A stretch of 64,000 bases of DNA, from contig RDXN01000056.1 in the NCBI GenBank assembly GCA_004292855.1, positions 1-64,000 of the forward strand, given 5' to 3'. Source of the stretch: Cytophagales bacterium (GTDB lineage Bacteria; Bacteroidota; Bacteroidia; Cytophagales; Spirosomataceae). Under the pieces are notes generated by a model that was not told the DNA's origin, did no database searches, and saw only the letters and a list, made by a program, of their open reading frames with translations. Within the stretch, counting starts at the first letter, position 1. Each line of letters begins with the position of its first letter. A program made the translations under genes and the position numbers. Positions 27,406 to 38,400 of this stretch are shown piece after piece.

Positions 27406-28974
27406 ATGAGCAGCATGAAAAAGGTCGTGTGGTTGAGCCTGCTTGGTTTATTATCCTTCAGTAGCGTTGATGTGGCCGCTCAAATGCGGCCCGACACAAT
27501 GCGCATCGACTCGGTGCAGGTCGAAGAATACACGGGCGTGCCGACAGTGCCCGAAGCGTTGTTGCAGGAGCGGTTGCCCAAGTTAGCAAAGACCATTCCC
27601 CTCCCCTATCACAAAACGGTTCACGGTTTCGTTGATCATTTTCTGTATCGCAAGCCCAGCTACACCCGGACCATGCTGGAGCGGATGTCATTGTTTTTCC
27701 CGCTCTACGAGCGGATGCTGGCCAAGTACAATCTGCCCGACGAACTGAAATACCTGTCCATTGTCGAATCAGGGTTGAACCCACGGGCGGTTTCGCACGC
27801 GGGCGCGGGTGGACTTTGGCAGTTTATGCCCGGCACCGGGCGCGATATGCGGCTCTACCAGGACGACTTCGTGGACGAGCGTATGGAACCCGTGAAAGCC
27901 ACCGAAGCGGCCTGCAAATACCTCCGCGACCTCTACCGTATTTTTGGTGATTGGCCCCTGGCTCTGGCGGCCTACAACTCCGGCCCCGGCACCGTGAAAC
28001 GCGCCATGCGCCGGTCGGGGGGCGATTCGTTCTGGACCATCTACGACTTTCTGCCCAAAGAAACCCGGGCTTACGTGCCGCAGTTTATTGCCTTTACGTA
28101 CGTTATCAATTATGCCAACGATCACGGCATTTTTGCCGAGTCGCCGGAGTATCCGATACCGTTTGACACCATCCACGTGAATAGCTACTTCAACGTGATG
28201 ACGTTTGCCAAACTGTCGGGTATTCCGAACGGCGAGATGTACAAGCTGAATCCACACGTAACGACTGGCATCCTGCCCCCCCATACCCGCGATTTCATGT
28301 TGCGCGTACCGAGCGATCAATTCGATTTTTTCACACGCCACCGAAAAGCCATCCTTGACTCAGCCAGCACCATGCCCCCCATTCTGGACCATATGCTTCT
28401 GGCTGATAACGAAGGTGTTGTGTACGATTCGACCACCGACCTCGACCGATTTTCGTTAGCGCGTCTGAGTACACAACAGCCACTCGCGGCCCCGGTATCG
28501 AGCGGGCTAACAGCCAGCGCGGCCAACACCCCCGCCCTGAACGACGAACCCGAAGCCGACGACGTAGCCGAGGTGGTGCAGGCCAAACCCAAGAAGATCA
28601 CGTATGTGGTTAAGAAGGGTGAAGGACTATTCCGCATTGCCGAACGGTTTGGCGTTGAGGTTTATGACCTGAAAAAATGGAACCACCTGTCGGGCACTAG
28701 TGTGGCCGTCGGTCGGAAGCTCGTTATTTTAAACGAAGTGGGCGAAACCCGCGCCGAGACCCTTGCCGATCAGGGAACGCCCAAAGCCGAAAAACGGGCC
28801 AAAACCGTTGCCGCCCGCCGACCCGCCCGCGTGCGTTACCACCGCGTTCAGCCGGGCGACACCCTATGGAACATCGCCCAACGTTACGATGGTCTCTCTA
28901 TCGAGCAGCTCAAAAAAGCCAACCGGATTCGCGGCAACGCGCTCAAACCGGGGCAAAAGCTGATTGTAGGGTGA
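27406..28974 (+). CDS. MltD-like lytic transglycosylase with two LysM domains
   Basis: A 522-residue secreted protein with a signal peptide (MKKVVWLSLLGLLSFSS; an ATG three codons later than the listed start is equally likely). The SLT domain at about residues 110-260 has catalytic Glu in LSIVESGLNPRAVS, then GAGGLWQFMPGTGR and LALAAYNSGPG. Two LysM repeats follow at about residues 395-440 (YVVKKGEGLFRIAERF) and 475-522 (YHRVQPGDTLWNIAQRY). This matches MltD-type enzymes, which cleave peptidoglycan to 1,6-anhydro-muropeptides and bind it through LysM. Bacteroidota copies are common. It lies between two inverted repeats, suggesting its own transcription unit. Confidence 0.9.
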   Translation: MSSMKKVVWLSLLGLLSFSSVDVAAQMRPDTMRIDSVQVEEYTGVPTVPEALLQERLPKLAKTIPLPYHKTVHGFVDHFLYRKPSYTRTMLERMSLFFPLYERMLAKYNLPDELKYLSIVESGLNPRAVSHAGAGGLWQFMPGTGRDMRLYQDDFVDERMEPVKATEAACKYLRDLYRIFGDWPLALAAYNSGPGTVKRAMRRSGGDSFWTIYDFLPKETRAYVPQFIAFTYVINYANDHGIFAESPEYPIPFDTIHVNSYFNVMTFAKLSGIPNGEMYKLNPHVTTGILPPHTRDFMLRVPSDQFDFFTRHRKAILDSASTMPPILDHMLLADNEGVVYDSTTDLDRFSLARLSTQQPLAAPVSSGLTASAANTPALNDEPEADDVAEVVQAKPKKITYVVKKGEGLFRIAERFGVEVYDLKKWNHLSGTSVAVGRKLVILNEVGETRAETLADQGTPKAEKRAKTVAARRPARVRYHRVQPGDTLWNIAQRYDGLSIEQLKKANRIRGNALKPGQKLIVG

Positions 28975-28989
28975 TGCTTTCTGATTAAA

Positions 28990-29115
28990 ATTAATGGGAA
29001 CCGCAACGGCGGACCGTGCGGATGACGCGGGTGCTTCGCAACGCTGATTCTCGCAGACTTCTAAAAATCCGTGTGAATCAGCGTCGCGAAGCACCCGCGT
29101 CATCCGCGTTCCCAT
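28990..29115. repeat. Imperfect long inverted repeat between convergent genes
   Basis: Core arms at 29018-29050 and 29075-29107 match as reverse complements at 32 of 33 positions (GCGGATGACGCGGGTGCTTC...). The ATGGGAAC ends at 28992 and 29108 pair too, but the left arm carries about 16 extra bases. It fills the whole gap between two convergent genes and may terminate both; it resembles dispersed Cytophagales repeats. Confidence 0.8.
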
Positions 29116-29117
29116 TT

Positions 29118-31301
29118 TTATTGGAAAGTTACAGGCTGAATGTCAACCAGCACCCCATTCAAAGCTGCGTTTCCCGTTAACTCGTCCAGGATTGTCTCGT
29201 CGGTCAGGTCGTTGATGCTGACGCCCGCGTGTGCTTGGGCAACGTCGAGACGGACGCCGGGGCGGTTGTGGCCGTATCCGTGGGGCATCGATACCACGCC
29301 GGGCATCATGTCGTCAGTCAGTTCAGCGGGAAGCTCGACCAGGCCCACGCGGGACTGAACTCGTACGGTTTGGCCGTTTATGATGCCCCGTTGGGCGGCA
29401 TCAGTGGGGTTTATCTGCAACGTGCAGCGGTTGCGACCCTTCACGAGCCGGTGGGCGTTGTGCAACCACGAGTTGTTGTCGCGCAGGTGACGACGGGAGA
29501 TGAGTTGAAGAGAATTGAGTTTCAGGTTTTCGGGAGCCGTTGCCTTTGCTTGAGTAGTTAGTTGCTGTTCACTGATCGATGTTAGCTGTTCGATGAGCAA
29601 CTGAGGAGCCAGGTCGATACGGGCGTTGGCAGTCATGAGCCGGTCGGGCAACAGGGTTTGCAGGGGGCCGAGGTCAATACCGTGCGGGTTATTGCGGAGG
29701 GTTTGGAGTGAAAGATTTTGTTCCTTGTATGGGCCATACCGCAGAGCCAAATCAACTTTCTGATGCGGATTTTCGGGCTTAGGACCCGTTTCGGCAGAGT
29801 AGTTTTCGTCTTCCAGATAGAGCCGCAGGTACTCGTAAATCTCCCAGTCATAGAGCATTCCGTCGGGCTTTGGCACCATCGGCTCCGAGAAACGGGTGGT
29901 GTTTCGGATGGCTAGCGCGTGGAATGTCACGTCGTAGTGGGCTGTTTCGAGGCCGGTTGCCGGGGGCAGAATATAGTCGGCGTGGCGGGTAGTTTCATTG
30001 CAGTAAATGTCCACGGACACCATAAAATCGAGCGCGTCGAGTGCCCGGTCGAGTTGCCCGCCGTTGGGGGTTGACAATACGGGGTTCCCACAACTCGTAA
30101 CCAATGCCCGGATCGGTTGCTCTCCTTCGGCGCGGGCGGGCGTCAGAATCTCCTCGGCCAAACACGACACGGGCAACTCGCCCATAAATTCCGGGCGGTT
30201 GCTCACCCGGCTGCGGAACCGGTCGTATTTGGTGTACCCCGGTGCGCCGGCCGGGTGCTTCTTACCCAAAATATCGAACGCGGGCAGGGTGAACATCATA
30301 CCGCCGGGTTCGTCGAGGTGGCCGGTCAGGATGTTCAGCACATTGATGAGCCACAAACACAGGCTTCCATGCGCCTGCACCGACACGCCCACGCGCCCGT
30401 ACAAGGCCGCCCGCCCGGCCCCGGCAAAGTCGCGGGTGAGTTGGCGAATCGCGTCGGCGGAGATGTTTGTGCGGTCGGCAACGGCCTCGGGGGTGTAATC
30501 GGCTACGGCGTCATGAATCCGGTAGAGATTATCGACAAGGGTTCCGAGCCGACCGAGCCGGACGAGGTTTTCAGCAAACAAAACCTGCGTCATGGCCAGA
30601 AGCAGATACACATCGGTGCCGGGGCGGATGAAGTAGTGCTGGTCGGCTTTTTCGGCGGTTTCGGTTCGGCGCGGGTCAATCACAATCACTTTACCCCCGC
30701 GCTCCTGAACGGCCCGAAGCCGCTTTGCCACATCGGGCGCGGTCATAATACTTCCATTGGACGCAATGGGATTACCGCCCATGATAATCCAGAAATCAGT
30801 GTTGTCAATGTCGGGCACGGGCATCAGCAGCGGGTGACCAAACAGTTGCCAGGCCGCGAAATGATGCGGGTACTGATCGACCGACGAAGCCGAGAAAACG
30901 GTTTTTGTTCCAACGGCCCGCACGAACCCCGGCGCGGCCATGAGCGTGCCGGAATTATGCACCGAGGGATTGCCCCCATAAAACGCAATGGCATTGGGGC
31001 TACGCTCGGCACGAATTTCCCGCAGCCGGACGGTCACCTCGCGAAACGCCTGCTCCCAGCCGATTTCCTGCCAGGAGATGCTGCCATCAGCCCCAACAAC
31101 GCGTTTTTGCGGATGCCTGAGCCGGTTGGGGTCTTCATACACGTCTTTCAGGGCAACGGCTTTGGGGCAAATGTGGCCCCGGCTGAAGGGGTCGGCTTTG
31201 TCGCCCGCGATGCTCAGAACTTGTCCGTTGAGGTGTTTAATTTCCAGCCCGCAGATGGCCTCGCAGAGGTTACAGGCGCGGTAGTGGGTTTGAGGGTCCA
31301 T
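29118..31301 (-). CDS. Molybdopterin-dependent oxidoreductase (FDH/nitrate reductase superfamily)
   Basis: A 727-residue protein of the DMSO-reductase superfamily. Cys10, Cys13, Cys17 and Cys45 form the N-terminal 4Fe-4S site (RACNLCEAICG and HICPKAVAL). AFYGGNPSVHNSG and IIMGGNPIASNG are in the molybdopterin-binding domain; the C-terminal VRVQSRVGLVELPAELTDD and MPHGYGHNRPG belong to the molybdopterin dinucleotide-binding domain. No Tat signal is present, so it is cytoplasmic. No Fe-S, membrane or FdhD partner gene lies next to it. The first position of the usual Cys/SeCys ligand is not obvious. A stand-alone assimilatory-type or unknown-substrate oxidoreductase is the best description; the substrate is unknown. 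Confidence 0.8.
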   Translation of the reverse strand: MDPQTHYRACNLCEAICGLEIKHLNGQVLSIAGDKADPFSRGHICPKAVALKDVYEDPNRLRHPQKRVVGADGSISWQEIGWEQAFREVTVRLREIRAERSPNAIAFYGGNPSVHNSGTLMAAPGFVRAVGTKTVFSASSVDQYPHHFAAWQLFGHPLLMPVPDIDNTDFWIIMGGNPIASNGSIMTAPDVAKRLRAVQERGGKVIVIDPRRTETAEKADQHYFIRPGTDVYLLLAMTQVLFAENLVRLGRLGTLVDNLYRIHDAVADYTPEAVADRTNISADAIRQLTRDFAGAGRAALYGRVGVSVQAHGSLCLWLINVLNILTGHLDEPGGMMFTLPAFDILGKKHPAGAPGYTKYDRFRSRVSNRPEFMGELPVSCLAEEILTPARAEGEQPIRALVTSCGNPVLSTPNGGQLDRALDALDFMVSVDIYCNETTRHADYILPPATGLETAHYDVTFHALAIRNTTRFSEPMVPKPDGMLYDWEIYEYLRLYLEDENYSAETGPKPENPHQKVDLALRYGPYKEQNLSLQTLRNNPHGIDLGPLQTLLPDRLMTANARIDLAPQLLIEQLTSISEQQLTTQAKATAPENLKLNSLQLISRRHLRDNNSWLHNAHRLVKGRNRCTLQINPTDAAQRGIINGQTVRVQSRVGLVELPAELTDDMMPGVVSMPHGYGHNRPGVRLDVAQAHAGVSINDLTDETILDELTGNAALNGVLVDIQPVTFQ

Positions 31302-31410
31302 TGCCAGGTTGGTTTTGTCGTTCCCGCAAGATACAGGATTTTGGCATAGGTGCCGGATTTTACGTCACAAGTAGTATATTGTGCCTGCTTTCGATTCGCT
31401 ATCCCTCGTT

Positions 31411-31635
31411 ATGACTCAACCTTACGCCACATCAAACCCCTGTCTCCGCTGCGGGCAATCGTTCCGATGCCGCGTCGACAACATTCAGTCCTGCGATTGC
31501 GCCCGCGTCACGCTCAGCCCCGACGAACTCGTTGCCATCCGGCAATACACTGAGCGTACCTTTGGAGCCTATACCTGTTTGTGCGCCGGTTGCCTGAACG
31601 AACTACGGACGGAATCACGTGTACCAACCGCGTGA
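31411..31635 (+). CDS. Small cysteine-rich CWC-type protein
   Basis: The 74-residue product (start at 31411, MTQPYATSN) has Cys pairs CLRCG and SFRCRVDNIQSCDC, then CLCAGCL near the C-terminus: eight Cys in all, the pattern of the cysteine-rich CWC family. The CxxCGxxFxC...CxC arrangement suggests a zinc- or iron-binding knuckle. An upstream alternative start at 31381 adds ten residues without conserved features. It starts about 110 bases from the divergent oxidoreductase and is followed by ruvA after 90 bases. Function is unknown; similar small genes often lie near ruvA-like housekeeping loci. Confidence 0.6.
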   Translation: MTQPYATSNPCLRCGQSFRCRVDNIQSCDCARVTLSPDELVAIRQYTERTFGAYTCLCAGCLNELRTESRVPTA

Positions 31636-31725
31636 CCGCCTACTTTACCCATCAGGATACGCCATTCTCCTCCTTTGTTTGTATATTTACGGGTTCAATT
31701 CGACAAAAACGAGACCCATTCGGGC

Positions 31726-32322
31726 ATGATTGCATACCTCGACGGAACGCTGGCTTATAAAGACCCCACCTACGCTATTATCGACGTAAGAGGAGTTGGC
31801 TACTCGGTCCAAATCTCTCTGGCTACCTATACAACCCTGCCCGGCGGGGGCGACAAGGTGAAGCTGTTTACCCATCCTATTTTCCGCGAAGATGCCCAAC
31901 TGCTTTATGGTTTTGCCAGTGGCGACGAGAAGTCGCTGTTTCAGGAACTCATCAGCGTGTCGGGGGTGGGGCCAAACACGGCTCTCATGGCCTTGTCGGC
32001 CCTTAGCCCCTCCGAAATACGGATGGCTATTCTCTCCGAAAATGTCCGCGTCATACAGAGTATCAAGGGTGTAGGAGCCAAAACCGCCCAACGCATTATT
32101 CTGGAACTGAAAGATAAAATGAAAAAGATGGGCATCATCCCCGATGGTCCATCCTATCGGCAGGGAGCGGGACTTAACCCCGTTCGCGAGGAGGCTTTGG
32201 CTGCTTTGGTGGCCCTCGGCTTCCAACGACCCACAGCCGAGAAAAACGTCGACTCCATTATGGCCTCTGCCGACGGAGCCGATCTCAACGTAGAAGATAT
32301 TATCAGACGAGCACTTCGATAA
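31726..32322 (+). CDS. ruvA: Holliday junction helicase subunit RuvA
   Basis: A 198-residue protein. The start at 31726 (MIAYLDGTLAYKDP) aligns with the usual RuvA N-terminus; an earlier in-frame start would add a non-conserved tail. Domain I (MIAYLDGTLAYK... DVRGVGYSV), the helix-hairpin-helix region with LISVSGVGPNTALMAL and SIKGVGAKTAQRIILELKDK, and the C-terminal three-helix domain (EEALAALVALGF) are all recognisable. RuvA tetramers bind Holliday junctions and guide the RuvB motor. ruvB is not in the window. ruvA next to sprA is a recurrent arrangement in Bacteroidota. Confidence 0.95.
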   Translation: MIAYLDGTLAYKDPTYAIIDVRGVGYSVQISLATYTTLPGGGDKVKLFTHPIFREDAQLLYGFASGDEKSLFQELISVSGVGPNTALMALSALSPSEIRMAILSENVRVIQSIKGVGAKTAQRIILELKDKMKKMGIIPDGPSYRQGAGLNPVREEALAALVALGFQRPTAEKNVDSIMASADGADLNVEDIIRRALR

Positions 32323-32361
32323 TATTGGCACACTATTCGCCGTTTGAAATAAAGACTGGAC

Positions 32362-32387
32362 GGGGCGCGTGGTAACCCATGCGCCCC
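32362..32387 (+). terminator. Hairpin between ruvA and sprA
   Basis: An 11-bp G+C-rich stem with one G-T pair (GGGGCGCGTGG at 32362-32372, CCATGCGCCCC at 32377-32387), a 4-base loop and then CTCAATTGTTTT. It is likely the ruvA terminator, though the T-run is late; it could also be an attenuator before sprA, whose ATG is 26 bases further on. Confidence 0.6.
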
Positions 32388-32413
32388 CTCAATTGTTTTA
32401 GAATCTGTCTCTC

Positions 32414-35400
32414 ATGGTGAACCCTTACTCTGTTCACGATTCCTTGCTTCCTCTCATGCAGTTTCTCCGTCGCTCAGTTCGGGGAGGGGTTGCCGTTCGG
32501 ATATGCACCATTACGTTAGTGGGCTTTACCGCTCTGGCGAGTGTGAGCATCCCCACGATGGCCCAAACCGGTCGGCGCGGAACCACGACCCGGCGCAGCC
32601 CCGAAGCGATAAAACAGGCCCAACAGGAAGACTCGACCCGGCGAGCCAACGCCCGACTAGCCATTCAGGAACGGGCCGACAGTATCCGGGCCGCCCGCTC
32701 GGCAAACCGCCGACCCACCATCAACTGGCCCGACCGCTACGCCACCCGTTTCTCGGAACGCAGCTCGCGCTCGCCGTTTATCCTGCGCGACCCAAAAGCC
32801 GTTGGTCTGGATATCCGGCTCGACAACAGCCGCAATTTTTCGGTCACGGAACAAGTGAAACCGGAAGGACAAGGGGCGGTTACGCCCCCAACTTCGAGCC
32901 AAACGCCACCAACTTCAGGCCAACTCGGAACGCCGGACCGCCCAGGCTCTATGCCCCCAGCCCCGGGCGCGTTGCCCTACCGACCCGGCGAGTCGATTCC
33001 GTTTGATCGGTACGGAGCCGCGCAACGCGGACGCGCCGAGCAATCGTTGTTACGCGAGTTTAGTGCCCGGCGCGATGGGCAAAGCGCGACAAAAGGCCGG
33101 GGGTTGTTGCCCAAACTCGAACTGCCACCCATTGTCGACCGTTTGTTTGGCGGGTCGGGGATTGATTTTAAGCCCAACGGCTTTGTGTTGCTCGACTTTG
33201 GCTATTTACATCAGTTTATCGACAACCCGCAGTTGCCTGTTCAACAACGGAAACAGGGTAATTTTCTCTTCAATCAGCAGATCAACATCAACCTCAACGG
33301 CAAGATTGGCGAGCGACTTGGTATGCTGGCCAACTTCGACACGAAGGCCAGTTTTAACTTCGAGAACGCCCTCAAGCTCAACTATAAACCCGAAGGACTC
33401 GGACAAGGACTGGGCTTACCGGGCGGTTTGCCCCGCCTGCCCAACGCGCCCGATTTGAGCCGGAGCCTGGGTGCGCCCTCCGTCCCCGACTTCACGCCCA
33501 AGAACGAGAGCATTATTCAGGGTTTGGAACTGGGCAACATTAACTGGCAGATTAACAGTCAGTTGATTCCGGGCGTACAGAACCTGTTTGGTGTAAAAAC
33601 ACAACTGCGCTTCGGGCGGCTCAATGCCACGCTTGTGGGTTCGCAACAACGGTCGCGCAAGCAGGAGATCACCATTCGGAACGGGCAGGTGGGCCGTCCG
33701 TTCGAAATGCGGGCCGATCAGTACGACGAGAACCGGCACTTCTTTCTGTCGCAGTTTTTCCGGGATAACTACGAGCGCGGGCTGAGAACCCTGCCCATGA
33801 TTACAACCGGCGTGACGATTACGCGTCTGGAGGTCTACGTAACCAACCGCACCAACACGACCGAGTCGCTACGGAACATTGTGGGCTTCGCCGATTTGGC
33901 CGAAAACCGTCGACTCAACAACACCGCCAACCCCAACGTACAGATTACGCCCGGTGCGGCTGTAGCCGACAACGGATCGAATGCCCTGTATGGCCGACTG
34001 CGTACCAACGCCGATGTGCGGCAGGTGGACCGGACGAGCTTTGTACTCGACGGGCTGGGCCTCCAGAAAGGCTCCGACTACGACCTCCTGCGCGGAGCCA
34101 AACGCCTGACCGACCGCGAGTACAAGTTCGACCCGCAACTGGGTTATATCTCCCTGCTGACGCCCCTCCGCAACGACGAGGTGTTGGCCGTAGCCTACGA
34201 ATACTCGTATCAGGGTCGGGCCTACAAAGTGGGCGAACTGACCGAAGACTACCAGAGTCTGAGCGACGATCAGGTGATTATGCTGAAAATGTTGAAGTCG
34301 TCCACAATTCGCAACAACCTGCAACTGCCGATGTGGGATTTGATGATGAAAAACATCTACACCATTAGCAATCAGCAGATTAACCGACAGAATTTCCAGT
34401 TGCGGATCGTCTATAAAGACGACCAAACCGGTATCGACAACCCGAACTTGCAGGAGGGCCAAAATCTGAAGGACAAGCCGCTGGTGCAGGTGTTCAATAT
34501 GGACCAACTGAATCAGCAGTTGGACCGCCAACCCGATGGCAACTTCGATTATGTCGAAAACGTAACCGTTGACCCGCGCTATGGCCGGATTATTTTCCCG
34601 GTGCTCGAACCGTTCGGGTCGTTTTTATCGCGGCAGTTCGAGACCCAGGAAGAAGACCTCCGGGCCAAATATGTGTTTAACGAACTCTACCGGCTCACCC
34701 TCGCCGATGCACAGCAATTGCCCGACCGGAATAAGTTTTTCCTGAAGGGTAGCGTGCAATCGTCTACTGGCGCGAGCATTCCGCTGCCGTTTGGCGTGAA
34801 AGAAGAGTCGGTGCAGGTAACGGCGGGTGGGGTGCCCCTCACGCCCGGTGCCGATTATATTTTTGAGTCATCGACGGGCCAACTGCGCATCCTGAACGAG
34901 GGCGTGGTGGCATCGGGCCGCGAGATCAGAATCTCGTACGAGCAACCCGACCTGTTTCAGAATCAGATTCGGCGGTTGATCGGCACCCGGCTCGACTACG
35001 CCATTAGTCCCGACATGAGCGTGGGCATCACAGCCATGAACATGCGCGAGACCCCGGCCGGTTTCCTTACCCGCGTGTCCATCGGCAACGAGCCGGTGAA
35101 CAACACGATTCTGGGTTTCAACCTGAACCTGCGCAAAGAAGCCCCCGGCCTCACGCGCTTTCTGGACCGCCTGCCCCTGCTGCAAACAAAAGAGCCATCG
35201 ACCATTGCATTGCAGGTCGAAGGGGCGCAGTTGTTTCCGGGGGTAGCTCCCCGCGTGAACGACAACTCGTTTATCGACGATTTTGAGGCCGCCCGGACCA
35301 TTTTCGACCTCACGCGCCAACCCACGCGCTGGCGTCTGGGCGCAACACCCCTGCAATTCCCGCAGGGCACGTTCCAGAACCCGCTCGAATACGCCTTTAA

Positions 35401-38400
35401 TCGGGCAAAGATTTCGGTCTATACCGTCGATCAAACGATCTACAACGACAACCTGCCGGGGCAGATTCCGCTTAACCTGACCGATGCCGAGAAGAACAAC
35501 GCCTACGAACGGTACTTTCTGCCCAACGATATTTTTCCGGGCCGGTCGCTGCCTACGGTGGTGCTACCCACCAACGTCCTCGACGTGGCCTACTTCCCCG
35601 CCGACCGGGGTATGTATAACTACAACCCCAACCTGAACGCAAACGGGCAGTTTGCCAATCCCCGGCAGAGCTTCGGCTCCGTGACGCGGGCGGTGGGGTC
35701 CGATATTGACTTCGACAATGCCAACGTCGAGAACCTGACGTTCTGGATGATGGACCCCTTTATTGAGGGGCCACAGGGTGTTGTGAACGCGTATCCACCC
35801 AACTCACCCGCGCCGTTTACGAACCGAAACAACCGGACGGGTGGCAAGCTCATTTTCAACCTCGGCGATATTACAGAAGACGTAATCAAAGACGGCCGGT
35901 TCAATTTCGAGAACGGCCTTAAAGTGAATAAAGACGACCGGGGTCCTGATAACGAACCGACTCCCTGGGGCCTGGCCACCAAGCAGCAGTTTGTGACCAA
36001 CGCCTTCCAAAACTCGGAAGATGCGCTGGCGAAGCAGGATGTGGGTCTGGACGGTCTCTCGAACGAGGAAGAGCGTGTGAAATTCAGAACGTTTATTGAT
36101 CAGGTTACGGCACGAGTGACGAACCTGGAGGCCCGACAGCAGATTCTGAACGACCCATCGGGCGACGATTTTAAATTCTACCTCGGTCCGCAGGCCGATT
36201 CGGTGAAATTTATTGTAGCCCGCTATAAGCAGTTTATGGGCATGGATGGCAACTCGAAGGAGTTGAACAGCCGCGATCAGTACCTAACGCCCTCGTCGAC
36301 CAACCTGCCCGATTCGGAGGATTTGAACACCGACAACACCATCAACGAAAACGATGCCTACTACGAGTACCCGCTCGATTTGAAGCCCGGACAGTTGCAG
36401 GTAGGTAAAAATTATATTGTCGATAAGGTCGAAACCAACGGCACCACCTGGTATCAGTTTCGGATTCCGGTGCGCGAATACGCCCGCAAGGTGGGTAACA
36501 TCAACGGGTTTAAGTCGATCCGGTTTATCCGCATGTATCTGACCGACTTTGCCGACCCCGTTGTGTTGCGGTTTGGGCAGTTGCAATTGGAAGCCAATCA
36601 ATACCGCAAGTTCCTCGGCGATTTGAATCAGCGTGGTTTGCAGGAAGTTCCTGAGCCGTACGACGCCCAGTTTAAGGTCACGACGGTCAACATTGAGGAA
36701 AACAGTCAGCAGAGTACTACGGCTGTGGTGGGCAACCAACCTGTTCAGCAAAAGTACTTGTACACGGTGCCTCCGGGCTTTATCCGCGACCGCGATTTCA
36801 CCCAAATTGCCAACGTTGAGTTGAACGAACAATCCATGTCGCTCGGTGTTACGAACCTGCGCGATGGCGACTCACGCGGGGCGTTCCGCATTGTGAATCT
36901 GGATTTGTTGTTCCGCAAGCGGCTCAAAATGTTCGTGCATATGCACAACAACGAGAACGAAAGCGGCAAGGTTACGGCCTTCATGCGTCTCGGCACCGAC
37001 TTTACCGACCATTACTACGAGATCGAAACGCCCGGCTTACAGGCTACTCCGTCGGGGCTGACCGGCGACCCTAATGATGACGGATTACGGAGTCAGGTTT
37101 GGCCCACTCAGAACGAATTCGACATTGCGCTACAAGATTTAATCGACTTAAAGAACACGCGCAATCAGCAACTCACACGCCGTTCGTCCTTACCGTTTGA
37201 AGGTCGATCATCAGACCCGGAACGGAAGTACAAGATCACGATTGTTGGTAATCCCGATTTGAGCGCGGTGCAGTCGGTGATGATTGGCGTACGGAATCCC
37301 AAGTCGGAGGACCAACTCGCCAAATCGTTCGTGGTATGGGTAAACGAATTCCGTACCAACGGCTACGACCAAACATCGGGGCAGGCGGCTATTGCGGCCC
37401 TGAACCTCAAACTGGCCGATTTTGCCAATATTACGGCCTCGGGCCGACTCACGACCTTCGGGTTTGGGGGTGTGCAAACCAAGGTTGGCGAACGAACCCG
37501 CGACTTTACGACGGAGTACGGTGTGGCATCGTCGGTCTCGGTCGATAAGCTATTTCCCGAAAAGTGGGGCCTGCGCATCCCGCTCTATTTCAACTTCGAC
37601 TCGCGCCGGGTAGCCCCGCAATTCGACCCACTCGACCCCGACAACCCGCTCGAAGAAGCCCTACTGGCGTTCCCCGATGGTTCGGCCCGGTCGGCGTATC
37701 GGCGGATGGTGGAGGACCGGACCACGCGCCGGGGTCTGAACCTCTCGAACGTGCGCAAAGTGCGGACCGGCACGGGTGGCAAAATGCGTTTCTATGACAT
37801 TGAAAACTTCGGTTTCTCGTATGCTTTCAGCGACGTGGAGCGGACCAATATCCTCACCGATCAGTTTCTGCAACGGCAGTACCGGGGAGGCATTGCGTAC
37901 AGCTTCAACCCGCAGCCGCTCAAGTGGGAGCCGTTCAAAAACTTCAAGAGTCTGGACCGGAAATACCTGTTCTGGCTGAAAGATTTCAACTTCAACCCGT
38001 TGCCCACGGTGGTGTCTGTGCGCACCGACCTGGATCGGAGTTTCATCAAGACTCAACTCCGCAACGCCGACCTGAGCGGGGGCCTCACCACGGCGGGCGT
38101 GGTGCCGTTGTTTGAGAAGTACTTCCTGTTCAACCGCAATTACGATCTCGCCTGGGACCTGAGCACGAACCTCCGGCTCACCTACAAGGGGCAGGCCAAC
38201 GCCATTATCGACGAGCCAGCGGGTGATCTGGATGTCCCCTGGAAACGCGACTCGGTCTGGCGGAGTGTGCAGAAATTGGGTCGGGTGAAAAACTTTCAGC
38301 AGGACCTGCGTTTCACCTACCGGCTCCCGCTCGACAAGTTCCCCCTCACCGACTGGATTGCCGCTGACGTGAACTACGCCATGGGGTATCAGTTTCAGGC

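Noticed and set aside
30117-31349. 410-codon rightward open frame opposite the molybdopterin gene
   Set aside because: It is antisense to the conserved Fe-S and cofactor domains and has a Gly/His-rich composition without any recognisable domain.
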